In this document: positions 1 to 7,630 of the stretch, in pieces
Numbering within the stretch: position 1 is the first letter of the stretch
How the letters are laid out: every line of letters starts with the position of its first letter
Source of the DNA: Cedecea davisae DSM 4568
Lineage (GTDB): Bacteria > Pseudomonadota > Gammaproteobacteria > Enterobacterales > Enterobacteriaceae
Direction: 5' to 3'
Length of the DNA: 64,000 nt
Assembly: GCF_000412335.2 (NCBI RefSeq)
Contig: NZ_KE161030.1
Coordinates: 3,100,595 to 3,164,594 of the forward strand
Position numbers and translations under genes: made by a program
Notes under the pieces: model-generated
Seen by the model: the letters and a program-made list of their open reading frames with translations, nothing else
The model's database searches: none
Told to the model about the DNA's origin: nothing

Positions 1-1029
1 TTTACGCTCCACGCCCCAGCGGTAGCCGGAGAGGCTGCCGTCGTTACGAATAACGCGATGGCAAGGAATGACAATGGCCAGGGTGTTGGCCGCACAGGCT
101 CCGGCCACCGCTCGTACTGCACCGGGCCTGCCGATGCGGGCGGCTAATTCACGATAGCTAACCGTCTCTCCCGGCGGGATAGCCCGCAGAGCCTGCCAGA
201 CTTGCTGTTGAAACGCCGTCCCGCGGATATCCAGCGGCAGGCTAAATTCTGTTCCTGGCGCTTCAATAAAGCTCACTACCTGAGCCACGCGGGCGGCAAA
301 TTTGTCGTCGCCAGCGGTAAGCAGCGAGCGAGGAAACTCGGCTTCAAGTTCATGGATCAGCGCTTCGGGGCTTTCGCCCAGCAAGATAGCGCAAATTCCA
401 CGTTCACTTTCTGCAACCAGAAACTCGCCCAGCCGACAGCTGCCCACCACAAACTGGATGCTGGCGCTCACCCCACCACGGCGATACTGGCTGGCGGTCA
501 TGCCGAGCGCGGAATCGGCCTGGTGATAAAAGGCGCTGCCGGACTGAAAACCTGCATCATAGATGGCGCGCGTCACCTCTTTGCCCTGGGCAAGCTCCTC
601 GCGCAGGCGGCGTGCCCGGTGGGCTTTTTGCCAGGCGTTTGGCGTTAAGCCGGTGACGCTTTTAAACAGCCGGTGAAAATGGAAGCTGCTCATCGCGACC
701 CGCCCCGCCAGCTCATCCAGCGTTAGCGGAGAGACGCTGGCCTCAATAATACGGCAGGCTTCCTCGATACGCGCAACGCGCTGAAGCTCAGGAGACAGTT
801 TATCCGGCTGGCAGCGTTTACAGGCACGGAAGCCCGCGTTTTGTGCGGCCTCCGGGGTACTAAAAAATTCCGTATTTTCACGCAGCGGGCGGCGGGCGCT
901 ACAGGAAGGTCGGCAAAATATACCGGTGGTTTTGACGGCGAAAACAAATTCGCCGTCTGCCCCGGCGTCGCGTGCCTCTACAGCCTGCCAGCGCTGCTGT
1001 TGAGTGATGTAATCGTTATGCTGTTTCAT
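1..1029 (-). CDS. ada: Ada: methylated-DNA repair methyltransferase and transcription activator (3' end beyond window)
   Basis: Bifunctional repair protein and regulator of the adaptive response to DNA alkylation. The 343 codons present read without interruption to the window edge; E. coli Ada has 354 residues, so only about 11 C-terminal residues are missing. The N-terminal zinc domain shows Cys39 and Cys43 in FCRPSC and a second pair in CKRC (one residue offset from E. coli Cys38/42/69/72). It accepts methyl groups from phosphotriesters. An AraC-type helix-turn-helix follows (SSFHFHRLFK, about residues 110-180). The C-terminal O6-methylguanine methyltransferase domain has the active-site motif IPCHRV. 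The start ATG has GAGG about 8 bases upstream. In E. coli alkB follows ada, just outside this window. A canonical Ada box lies upstream, overlapping the end of apbE. It is absent from simple ORF scans only because its stop codon lies off the edge. Confidence 0.97.
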   Translation of the reverse strand, partial: MKQHNDYITQQQRWQAVEARDAGADGEFVFAVKTTGIFCRPSCSARRPLRENTEFFSTPEAAQNAGFRACKRCQPDKLSPELQRVARIEEACRIIEASVSPLTLDELAGRVAMSSFHFHRLFKSVTGLTPNAWQKAHRARRLREELAQGKEVTRAIYDAGFQSGSAFYHQADSALGMTASQYRRGGVSASIQFVVGSCRLGEFLVAESERGICAILLGESPEALIHELEAEFPRSLLTAGDDKFAARVAQVVSFIEAPGTEFSLPLDIRGTAFQQQVWQALRAIPPGETVSYRELAARIGRPGAVRAVAGACAANTLAIVIPCHRVIRNDGSLSGYRWGVERK

Positions 1030-1098
1030 GGCTGTAACCTCATGCTTATCGTAACGATACCATCATGGACTGGCTTGCCGGATGAAAAACCCGCGTTC

Positions 1099-1111
1099 TT
1101 GCTTTTTAATT
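1099..1111 (-). promoter_or_regulatory. Ada-binding box of the ada promoter
   Basis: On the minus strand the sequence reads AAT-N6-GCAA, the two-part signature recognised by methylated Ada in E. coli alkylation-response promoters. It lies 70-82 bases upstream of the ada start and overlaps the apbE stop codon, as expected for an ada promoter embedded in the end of the preceding gene. Identification rests on exact match to the two half-elements and position; no promoter -10 was resolved. Confidence 0.7.
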
Positions 1112-2152
1112 TTTCTCGCTAAGCAGGAAGGTTTTAAACTGAGGCGACATCCAGCTGCGGAACCCGTCGCCTTCTTTACTGATGAGGTAGACCGCAAGCC
1201 CTTCTTTCTCAGCAACCTGTTTCGCCTTTTCCTCACCCAGCACCATCAGCCCGGTATCCCAGCCGTCTGCTTCCATTGCTGTCGGCGCGATAACCGTTGC
1301 CGACACCAGTTTATGTTCGATTGGCCGCCCGGTTTGCGGATTGATGATGTGTGAAATACGTTTCCCGTCCAGCTCATAATAGTTGCGATAGCTGCCGGAT
1401 GTGCTGATGCCGTGACCGTTGACATCCACCATCGCCTGTACCGCATTCTCGCGATCCGTCGGCTTCTGGATAGCCACTCGCCATGCTTTCCCCTGCGGGT
1501 TGGTGCCGCGCGTGGTGACAGCGCCCCCAACTGAAACAAGGTAGCGACTAATGCCGTTTTGCTCCATCAGGCGCGCAAGATGATCCGCCGCGTAGCCTTC
1601 GCCGATGGTCGAGAGATCGACATACAGGCCGGGCAGATCTTTTTGTAACCATTGCTTCCCGGAAGCGTTAATCACCTTCAGATGCTGTAAGCCGGTCAGC
1701 GCTTTCGCGGCGTCTATTTGCGCCTGGTTTGGCGTATGCGGAGGCTGTTTGTCCGGCCCGAATCCCCAAAGGTTGACCAGCGGCCCAACGGTGATATCCA
1801 TCGCGCCATCGGTCTTTGCTCCAATACGCAGCGCCATAGTAATGATATCGCTCATCGCCTCGCTCACCGGGTAAGGCTCTGTGCTGGCCGACTGGTTAAA
1901 AAGCGACAACGCCGACTCTTTTTTCCAGGTCGACATCAGCCAGTCATCACCGTCAAGCTGAGCCTGAATTTTGTCTTTAAGCTGCGCTTGCTGAGCTTTA
2001 TCCACCCCGGCCAGGCTGACCCGCCAGTAAGTCCCCATGGTTTTACCTTCCAGCACCAGCCCGTTCGCAGCGTCGTTTTGCTGGTTATCACAGCCGACGA
2101 GGGCTAAAAGAGCCACGGCAAACCAGCCGCGACGAATAATGCGTAAATCCAT
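1106..2152 (-). CDS. apbE: ApbE: FAD:protein FMN transferase lipoprotein
   Basis: Attaches FMN covalently to threonine of target flavoproteins on the periplasmic side. The chosen start gives 348 residues (E. coli 351) and a clean lipoprotein signal: charged n-region, hydrophobic stretch, then lipobox LVGC with lipidated Cys21. AGGAG lies about 9 bases upstream. A more distal in-frame ATG at 2242 would bury the signal peptide behind 30 extra residues and is rejected. Family motifs are visible: the SVGGAVTTRG flavin-binding segment and GWDTGLMVLG near the C-terminus. It sits between ompC and ada in the same direction, as in E. coli; the ompC terminator separates it from the porin gene. Confidence 0.95.
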   Translation of the reverse strand: MDLRIIRRGWFAVALLALVGCDNQQNDAANGLVLEGKTMGTYWRVSLAGVDKAQQAQLKDKIQAQLDGDDWLMSTWKKESALSLFNQSASTEPYPVSEAMSDIITMALRIGAKTDGAMDITVGPLVNLWGFGPDKQPPHTPNQAQIDAAKALTGLQHLKVINASGKQWLQKDLPGLYVDLSTIGEGYAADHLARLMEQNGISRYLVSVGGAVTTRGTNPQGKAWRVAIQKPTDRENAVQAMVDVNGHGISTSGSYRNYYELDGKRISHIINPQTGRPIEHKLVSATVIAPTAMEADGWDTGLMVLGEEKAKQVAEKEGLAVYLISKEGDGFRSWMSPQFKTFLLSEKN

Positions 2153-2243
2153 GGTGTTTTCTCTCCTGTTTCGGGAGTGCAAGAGTACAACAAAAGGAAA
2201 AATCAGGTGAACCGGGCGGCTATTCATTGAGGTTTCAGACATA

Positions 2244-2266
2244 AAAAAGGCGCCTTTCGGCGCCTT
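2244..2266 (-). terminator. ompC rho-independent terminator
   Basis: Read on the minus strand: AAGGCGCC, GAAA loop, GGCGCCTT, then a T tract. A strong GC stem with a tetraloop, 20 bases after the ompC stop codon. Confidence 0.9.
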
Positions 2267-2285
2267 AGATTCACAATCGCGTGGA

Positions 2286-3380
2286 TTAGAACTGGTAAAC
2301 CAGGCCTACACCCACAACGTCATCAGTAGTGATGCCGGTTGCTTTAGTGAAGTCATTTTTGTCCAGCAGGTTGATTTTGTAGTCAACGTAGGTGGACATG
2401 TTTTTGTTGAAGTAGTAAGTCGCGCCAACATCAACATATTTCAGGATATCCTGGCTGCCGTAACCTTCGATGTTCTTACCTTTAGACTGCAGGTAAGCGA
2501 TGGATGGACGCAGGCCGAAGTCGAACTGGTACTGAGCAACAACTTCGAAGTTCTGAGCTTTGTTAGCGAAGCCAGACTTGTTGATTGCGGTTGCGTTGTA
2601 GCTCTGAGTGTACTGAGTAGCCAGGTAGATGTTGTTGGCATCATATTTCAGGCCACCGGTGTAGGTAGTTGCGTCATCACCGTGACCCAGTACGCCAACG
2701 CCGTTCTGATCGCTGGTACGTTTAGAGCTGGAAACAGCAGAACCTACGCTGAAGCCTTCGCCCAGAGCATAAGTCAGGGAGCCGCCGAAGCCGTCACCGT
2801 TCTGATTTACAATGCTACGGCCGCCATCTTGTTTAGCTTCGCCAGACTGGCTACCGTTTTTACCCTGGTACTGCAGAGCAAAGTTCAGGCCATCAACCAG
2901 ACCGAAGAAGTCGGTGTTACGGTAGGTTGCAACGCCGTTAGCACGAGACTGCAGGAAGTTGTCCGCACCGTAGGTATCGCCACCGAATTCTGGCAGCACG
3001 TCGGTCCAGGAAGTTACGTCGTAAACAACGCCGTAGTTACGACCGTAGTCGAAAGAACCTGCATCGCCAAATTTCAGACCAGCAAATGCCAGACGAGTCC
3101 ACGCCTGATCGCTTGCGCCTTCTTCTTTGTTTGCCTGAACGTTGTATTCCCACTGGCCGTAACCGGTCAGTTGGTCATTGATTTGGGTTTCGCCCTTGAA
3201 GCCGAAACGAACGTAGGTTTTGTCGCCGTCAGAGCCTTTGTCATTGGAGAAATAATGCAGACCGTCTACTTTACCGTAGAGGTCTAATTTATTGCCGTCT
3301 TTGTTATAAATTTCGGCTGCATTTGCAGCGCCTGCTACCAGCAGAGCCGGTACCAGAAGGGATAGTGCTTTAACTTTCAT
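2286..3380 (-). CDS. ompC: OmpC: trimeric general diffusion porin
   Basis: Outer-membrane porin passing small hydrophilic solutes. It has 364 residues (E. coli 367) with a 21-residue signal peptide ending in GAANA, then mature [16 protein letters not shown]. The 16-strand barrel ends in the outer-membrane signature VYQF with terminal Phe. The constriction loop L3 reads PEFGGD, without the Gly-Asp or Thr-Asp insertions known from resistant Klebsiella OmpK36. Variable stretches (for example around residues 175-195 and 220-235) are surface loops that differ from E. coli. The gene has its own strong terminator. OmpR boxes and divergent micF lie upstream. Confidence 0.97.
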   Translation of the reverse strand: MKVKALSLLVPALLVAGAANAAEIYNKDGNKLDLYGKVDGLHYFSNDKGSDGDKTYVRFGFKGETQINDQLTGYGQWEYNVQANKEEGASDQAWTRLAFAGLKFGDAGSFDYGRNYGVVYDVTSWTDVLPEFGGDTYGADNFLQSRANGVATYRNTDFFGLVDGLNFALQYQGKNGSQSGEAKQDGGRSIVNQNGDGFGGSLTYALGEGFSVGSAVSSSKRTSDQNGVGVLGHGDDATTYTGGLKYDANNIYLATQYTQSYNATAINKSGFANKAQNFEVVAQYQFDFGLRPSIAYLQSKGKNIEGYGSQDILKYVDVGATYYFNKNMSTYVDYKINLLDKNDFTKATGITTDDVVGVGLVYQF

Positions 3381-3484
3381 CTTATTAACCCTCTGTTATA
3401 TGCCTTATTTTATTTACCACTGCTTACTGATTAACCCTCTAATCAGTCGGCAAATTCATTGTCCAAAACAAACACCGATTAATC

Positions 3485-3556
3485 CAACAAGAATATGATA
3501 CGAAAACTATATAGATGTTTCATTTAGCCATATAGATGTATCAAAATGTAAATGCA
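3485..3556 (-). promoter_or_regulatory. ompC promoter region with OmpR boxes
   Basis: On the minus strand this holds two similar elements, TTTTGATACATCTA and AATGAAACATCTA, about 20 bases apart. They match the tandem OmpR-binding C boxes of the E. coli ompC promoter, which is alignable here. They are followed by an AT-rich promoter segment containing GTATCATATTC. Phosphorylated OmpR under EnvZ control would activate ompC here and also act on divergent micF. Box boundaries are approximate. Confidence 0.6.
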
Positions 3557-3708
3557 AGGGAACTTTTTTCAGCACGAATAGCTAATAATATAAGCACGAA
3601 TAATCAAAAAATAACAACAGCAGATTAAAAACAATAACTTACTAGCAAATTAAAAAAGTAGCACTGAATGATAATTTTTTTCCCACATTCGGATATAAAA
3701 TCACTCTC

Positions 3709-3800
3709 GCTATCATCATTAACTTTATTTATTACCGTCATTCGAATCTGAATGTCCGTTTACCCCTATTAGTACCGGATGCCCGCATCCGGTTTTTTTT
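3709..3800 (+). ncRNA. micF: MicF: antisense RNA repressor of ompF
   Basis: Trans-acting Hfq-dependent small RNA that pairs with the ribosome-binding region of ompF mRNA. The 5' segment, from GCTATCATCATTAACTTTAT, is identical to the E. coli seed. The central part diverges slightly. The 3' end is a GC hairpin (CCGGATGC / GCATCCGG, imperfect) followed by eight T. Its length of 92 matches E. coli (93), and position divergent from ompC is the classical one. OmpR boxes of ompC probably serve it too. The ompF target lies elsewhere on the chromosome. Confidence 0.93.
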
Positions 3801-4017
3801 ACCTTCCTTTACACAACTTTAATATCCGTGTGCTATCCACGCAATTTATAACGTCTGTTAATCAATCAATCTGCTCTTTTTCTCCCTATTTCATTGTGGA
3901 TACGGATTTTTCTTAAAGTAGCAATTTTAGGGTGATGCCGATGTACGGAAAAATTATCTGTACACTTCCCGAGCAGCTGTACAAATATCCTGCGTCATTT
4001 TTGTGAGAAAGCTTATT

Positions 4018-4032
4018 TAAGGATTTTTCCTA
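4018..4032 (+). promoter_or_regulatory. Possible RcsB/RcsAB box upstream of rcsD
   Basis: TAAGGATTTTTCCTA closely resembles the RcsAB box (TAAGaat-atTCCTA), one base longer in the centre. It lies just upstream of the candidate rcsD -35 element, the usual place for RcsB activation sites. Inference from pattern only. Confidence 0.4.
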
Positions 4033-4044
4033 ATAATCAGTCAC

Positions 4045-4073
4045 CTGAAAAACTCGCCGGAACCCCCTATACT
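4045..4073 (+). promoter_or_regulatory. Candidate sigma70 promoter for rcsDB
   Basis: CTGAAA (4045-4050), 17-base spacer, TATACT (4068-4073). It fits the sigma70 consensus at 4 of 6 and 5 of 6 positions with ideal spacing. Transcription would start near 4080, leaving a leader of about 150 bases before rcsD. A second TATAAT at 4185-4190 lacks a convincing -35. Confidence 0.45.
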
Positions 4074-4228
4074 GCGTCAGGCTGCCAACAGTAACGATGA
4101 CGTCACCGCCAGATAAAGGTATTCTTAATGTCGGCATGCGTGAAGGCGCAAAGGCTACACCGCCTCCCCTTTCGGTTGGCGTTCTATAATCCTGGATTGG
4201 CGAGGTTTCGCCGGGTTGCATACATATA

Positions 4229-6889
4229 ATGAGCCAGTCTGAGACTACTTCGCTAAATAAGTTTTCGCTGTTTCCCGGCAACATCACACGCTTCTTTCTA
4301 CTGCTGATAGTCGTTCTGCTGGTGGCGATGGGCGTGCTGGTGCAAAGCGCCGTTAACGCCTGGCTAAAAGATAAAAGCTACCAGATTGTCGATATCACTC
4401 ATGCGTTACATAAGCGAGTAGAGACCTACCGCTACGCTACCTGGCAAATCTACGACAATATCGCCACCGCACCCGCCGCTTCCGGTGAAGGGCTACAGGA
4501 AACGCGCCTGCGCCAGGACGTTTATTATCTCGACAAGCCCCGCAGCAAGACCGAGGCGCTGATTTTTGGCTCCCACGACAGTTCCACCCTGGAAATGACC
4601 CAGCGTATCTCCGGCTATCTGGACACGCTTTGGGGTGCGGAAAATAGCCCGTGGTCGATGTATTACCTCAACGGCCAGGACAACAGCATGATCCTGGTCT
4701 CCACGCTGCCGCTAAAAGACCTCTCTTCAGGCTTTAAAGATTCCGGCGTGGGCACCATCGTTGACTCGCGCCGCGCGGAGATGCTGCAACAGGCCAATGC
4801 CCTGGATGAGCGGGAAAGCTTCTCGCCGCTGCGCAAGCTTAACTGGCAGAACGGCCACTATTTCACCCTGCGCACCACCTTCAACCAGCCGGGCCACCTG
4901 GCAACGGTCGTCGCTTTTGATTTGCCTATTAATGACCTTATCCCACCGGCCATGTCGCTGGACAGCTTCCAGCTTGAGCCGGACGACCACCAGCTCGCGG
5001 CAACAAATGCAGCGGATAAGGACGATCCGGATAGCGTAAGCATCAACTTTAACAGCGCTCGTATCGAAATTACCGCTCCGGTAGCGACCACCCAGCTTCA
5101 GCTGGTATGGCAGGTACCTTTTGGTACGCTGATGATGGATACGCTGCAAAATATTCTGATGCCGCTACTGCTGAATCTTGCCCTGCTTGGGCTGGCCGTA
5201 TTTGGCTTTGCCACCTTCCGCCAACAGCCTCAGCGCCAGCCAGAGAGTAATCAGGGCAACGGTGAGCTACAGATCCTGCGCGCGCTGAATGAGGAGATTG
5301 TCGCCATTCTTCCGCTGGGTTTGCTGGTTCATGACCTGGATGCCAACCGCACCGTTATCAGCAATAAAATTGCCGACCACCTGCTGCCGCATCTGAATTT
5401 GCAGAACATTATTTCGATGGCGGATCAACATCAGGGCGTGATCCAGGCGACGGTGAACAATGAATTGTATGAGATTCGCCAGTTCCGCAGCCAAATAGCT
5501 CCCCGCACCCAGATTTTTGTTATCCGCGATCAGGATCGTGAAATTCTGGTGAATAAGAAGCTCAAGCAGGCCCAGCGCCTGTATGAGAAAAACCAGCAGG
5601 GACGCGCGGCCTTTATGCAGCACATTGGTGAAGCGCTACAGTTGCCGGCAAAACAGCTCGCCGAGCATGCTGCCAGCATTGCCGACAGCCCCCACCTGCA
5701 ACTTGCCAACGATGCTCAAACCATCGTGAGGCTGGTGGATGAAATCCAGTTGCTGAATATGCTGGAAGCTGACAGCTGGAAAAGCAGCCCTGGCGAGTTT
5801 GCCATTCAGGCGCTTATCGACGAGGTGGCGCTTTCCATGCTGCCAATTATCAAGCGCAAAGGGCTGCAGCTTCTGATAAACAACAACCTGCCTGCCGATG
5901 AAAAACGCCACGGTGACAGGGACGTTCTGCGGAAGATCCTTGAACTGCTGCTGCACTATTCGGTCACCACCACGCAGATAGGCAAAATCACGCTTGAGAT
6001 CTGCGAAGAAGAAGCGGGACCGGATCGCCTGCTGTTCCGCGTGCTGGATACCGGCAGCGGAATAGGCGGCGGTGAAGTGGATAACCTGCACTTCCCGTTC
6101 CTCAACGAGACCAGCGAAGATCGCTACGGCCAGGCCAACGGGCTGGCGTTCTATCTTTGCGATCGTCTGGCGCGCAAGCTGGGCGGCCACCTGAATATCA
6201 AAACGCGCCCGGATATTGGTACGCGCTATAATTTACACATCAGAATGGCCGCTGAACCGCAGCCTGAAGCTCAGGAAGAGAAGCTGCTCGATGACGTGGT
6301 AGCGATGCTCGACATCACCTCCAACGAGGTGCGCAGTATCGTAACCCGCATGCTGGAAAACTGGGGGGCCAACTGCATCTCCCCGGATGAAAGATTATCG
6401 AGTCAAGAGTTTGATATCTTCCTTACTGATAATCCGTCTAATCTTACTGCTTCGGGCTTGCTTTTAAGCGATGATGAAAACGGGATTCGGAAAATCGCTC
6501 CCGGCCAGTTCAGGGTGAACTTTAATATCAGTAACGCCATGCAGGATGCCGTTCTGCAACTGATTGAAAACCAACTGGCGGAGGAAGAAACACCTGACTC
6601 GCCTCTGGGCGGCGATGAAAACGCTCAGCTACACGCCAGCGGTTATTACGCGCTGTTTGTCGACACGGTACCGGAAGATGTAAGCAGACTGTATACTGAA
6701 TCTGCAGCGGGCGACTTTGCCGCGCTGGCCCAGACGGCTCACCGCCTGAAGGGCGTGTTTGCGATGCTTAATTTGGTACCCGGCAAGCAATTATGTGAAA
6801 CGTTAGAGCATCATATTCGCGAGAGCGATGCTCCCAACATACAAAAATATATCAGCGACATTGATGCTTACGTCAAAAGTCTGCTGTAG
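4229..6889 (+). CDS. rcsD: RcsD: phosphotransfer intermediate of the Rcs envelope-stress relay
   Basis: Inner-membrane protein passing phosphate from RcsC to RcsB. It has 886 residues (E. coli 890). Transmembrane helices lie at about residues 21-45 and 305-330, flanking a periplasmic sensor-like domain. A degenerate histidine-kinase-like region follows without a usable phosphoacceptor. The C-terminal HPt domain carries phospho-His838 in QTAHRLKGVF. The N-terminal 15 residues differ from E. coli, but from FSLFPGNITRFFLLL on the match is close. The start is supported by that alignment; the ribosome site is weak. rcsB follows 16 bases after the stop. In E. coli rcsB also has its own promoter inside rcsD, which I could not pin down here. 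Confidence 0.97.
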   Translation: MSQSETTSLNKFSLFPGNITRFFLLLIVVLLVAMGVLVQSAVNAWLKDKSYQIVDITHALHKRVETYRYATWQIYDNIATAPAASGEGLQETRLRQDVYYLDKPRSKTEALIFGSHDSSTLEMTQRISGYLDTLWGAENSPWSMYYLNGQDNSMILVSTLPLKDLSSGFKDSGVGTIVDSRRAEMLQQANALDERESFSPLRKLNWQNGHYFTLRTTFNQPGHLATVVAFDLPINDLIPPAMSLDSFQLEPDDHQLAATNAADKDDPDSVSINFNSARIEITAPVATTQLQLVWQVPFGTLMMDTLQNILMPLLLNLALLGLAVFGFATFRQQPQRQPESNQGNGELQILRALNEEIVAILPLGLLVHDLDANRTVISNKIADHLLPHLNLQNIISMADQHQGVIQATVNNELYEIRQFRSQIAPRTQIFVIRDQDREILVNKKLKQAQRLYEKNQQGRAAFMQHIGEALQLPAKQLAEHAASIADSPHLQLANDAQTIVRLVDEIQLLNMLEADSWKSSPGEFAIQALIDEVALSMLPIIKRKGLQLLINNNLPADEKRHGDRDVLRKILELLLHYSVTTTQIGKITLEICEEEAGPDRLLFRVLDTGSGIGGGEVDNLHFPFLNETSEDRYGQANGLAFYLCDRLARKLGGHLNIKTRPDIGTRYNLHIRMAAEPQPEAQEEKLLDDVVAMLDITSNEVRSIVTRMLENWGANCISPDERLSSQEFDIFLTDNPSNLTASGLLLSDDENGIRKIAPGQFRVNFNISNAMQDAVLQLIENQLAEEETPDSPLGGDENAQLHASGYYALFVDTVPEDVSRLYTESAAGDFAALAQTAHRLKGVFAMLNLVPGKQLCETLEHHIRESDAPNIQKYISDIDAYVKSLL

Positions 6890-6905
6890 CAAGGTAGCCT
6901 ATTAC

Positions 6906-7556
6906 ATGAACAGTATGAACGTAATTATTGCCGACGACCATCCGATTGTTCTGTTCGGCATTCGTAAGTCCCTCGAGCAGATCGAGTGGGTGAATGTTGT
7001 TGGTGAATTTGAAGATTCCACAGCACTTATCAATAACTTACCGAAGCTTGAAGCCAACGTCCTTATTACCGATCTCTCAATGCCGGGAGATAAATACGGC
7101 GACGGCATCACGCTGATTAAATACATCAAGCGCCACTTCCCGAGCCTGTCGATTATCGTTCTGACCATGAACAACAACCCGGCTATCCTTAGCGCGGTGC
7201 TGGACCTGGATATCGAAGGTATCGTGCTGAAACAGGGCGCACCAACCGACCTGCCAAAAGCGCTGGCCGCGTTGCAGAAAGGCAAGAAATTCACCCCTGA
7301 GAGCGTTTCACGCCTGCTGGAAAAAATCAGCGCTGGCGGCTACGGGGACAAACGCCTGTCTCCGAAGGAGAGCGAGGTTCTGCGCCTGTTCGCCGAAGGC
7401 TTCCTCGTCACCGAGATTGCCCGCAAGCTTAACCGCAGCATTAAAACCATCAGCAGCCAGAAGAAGTCGGCGATGATGAAGCTGGGCGTCGAAAACGATA
7501 TCGCCCTGCTCAACTATCTCTCTTCCGTGAGCCTGACCCCGGCGGACAAGGAGTAA
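6906..7556 (+). CDS. rcsB: RcsB: response regulator of the Rcs relay
   Basis: DNA-binding regulator of capsule, motility and stress genes, acting as a homodimer or with RcsA and other partners. It has 216 residues, identical in length to E. coli and nearly identical in sequence. The receiver domain has acidic pair Asp10/Asp11, phosphoacceptor Asp56 in ITDLSMPG, and conserved Thr and Lys further on. The LuxR-type helix-turn-helix begins at LSPKESEVLRLFAEG. The ATG at 6906 is chosen by alignment; an upstream in-frame ATG at 6828 lies inside rcsD. AAGG precedes the start. It is transcribed with rcsD and faces rcsC. Confidence 0.98.
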   Translation: MNSMNVIIADDHPIVLFGIRKSLEQIEWVNVVGEFEDSTALINNLPKLEANVLITDLSMPGDKYGDGITLIKYIKRHFPSLSIIVLTMNNNPAILSAVLDLDIEGIVLKQGAPTDLPKALAALQKGKKFTPESVSRLLEKISAGGYGDKRLSPKESEVLRLFAEGFLVTEIARKLNRSIKTISSQKKSAMMKLGVENDIALLNYLSSVSLTPADKE

Positions 7557-7581
7557 GCACTCCCCTACCCGGCCCGGAAAG

Positions 7582-7614
7582 AAAAAGCCCCCGTTTAATC
7601 ACGGGGGCTTTTTT
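7582..7614. terminator. Shared terminator between convergent rcsB and rcsC
   Basis: AAGCCCCCG / CGGGGGCTT stem with TTTAATCA loop, flanked by A and T tracts, so it can act in both directions. Confidence 0.9.
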
Positions 7615-7630
7615 ATCACTAAGGAAAACT

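Larger units (their letters stand above)
3381..4228. other. Long ompC-rcsD intergenic region
   Basis: 848 bases without a protein gene, AT-rich, especially 3560-3690. It contains the ompC leader and promoter, micF (3709-3800), and from about 4018 the rcsD promoter area. The stretch 3801-4017 shows nothing I can name. Short open frames on either strand lack ribosome sites or recognisable protein. Confidence 0.8.

Noticed and set aside
2682-3287. 201-codon open frame opposite ompC
   Set aside because: Antisense shadow produced by the biased codons of the porin gene.
2286-3380. Resistance-type insertion in porin loop L3
   Set aside because: The loop reads PEFGGD, the normal form; no Gly-Asp or Thr-Asp insertion.
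4185-4190. TATAAT near rcsD as main promoter
   Set aside because: No acceptable -35 at 16-18 bases; the 4045-4073 pair fits better.
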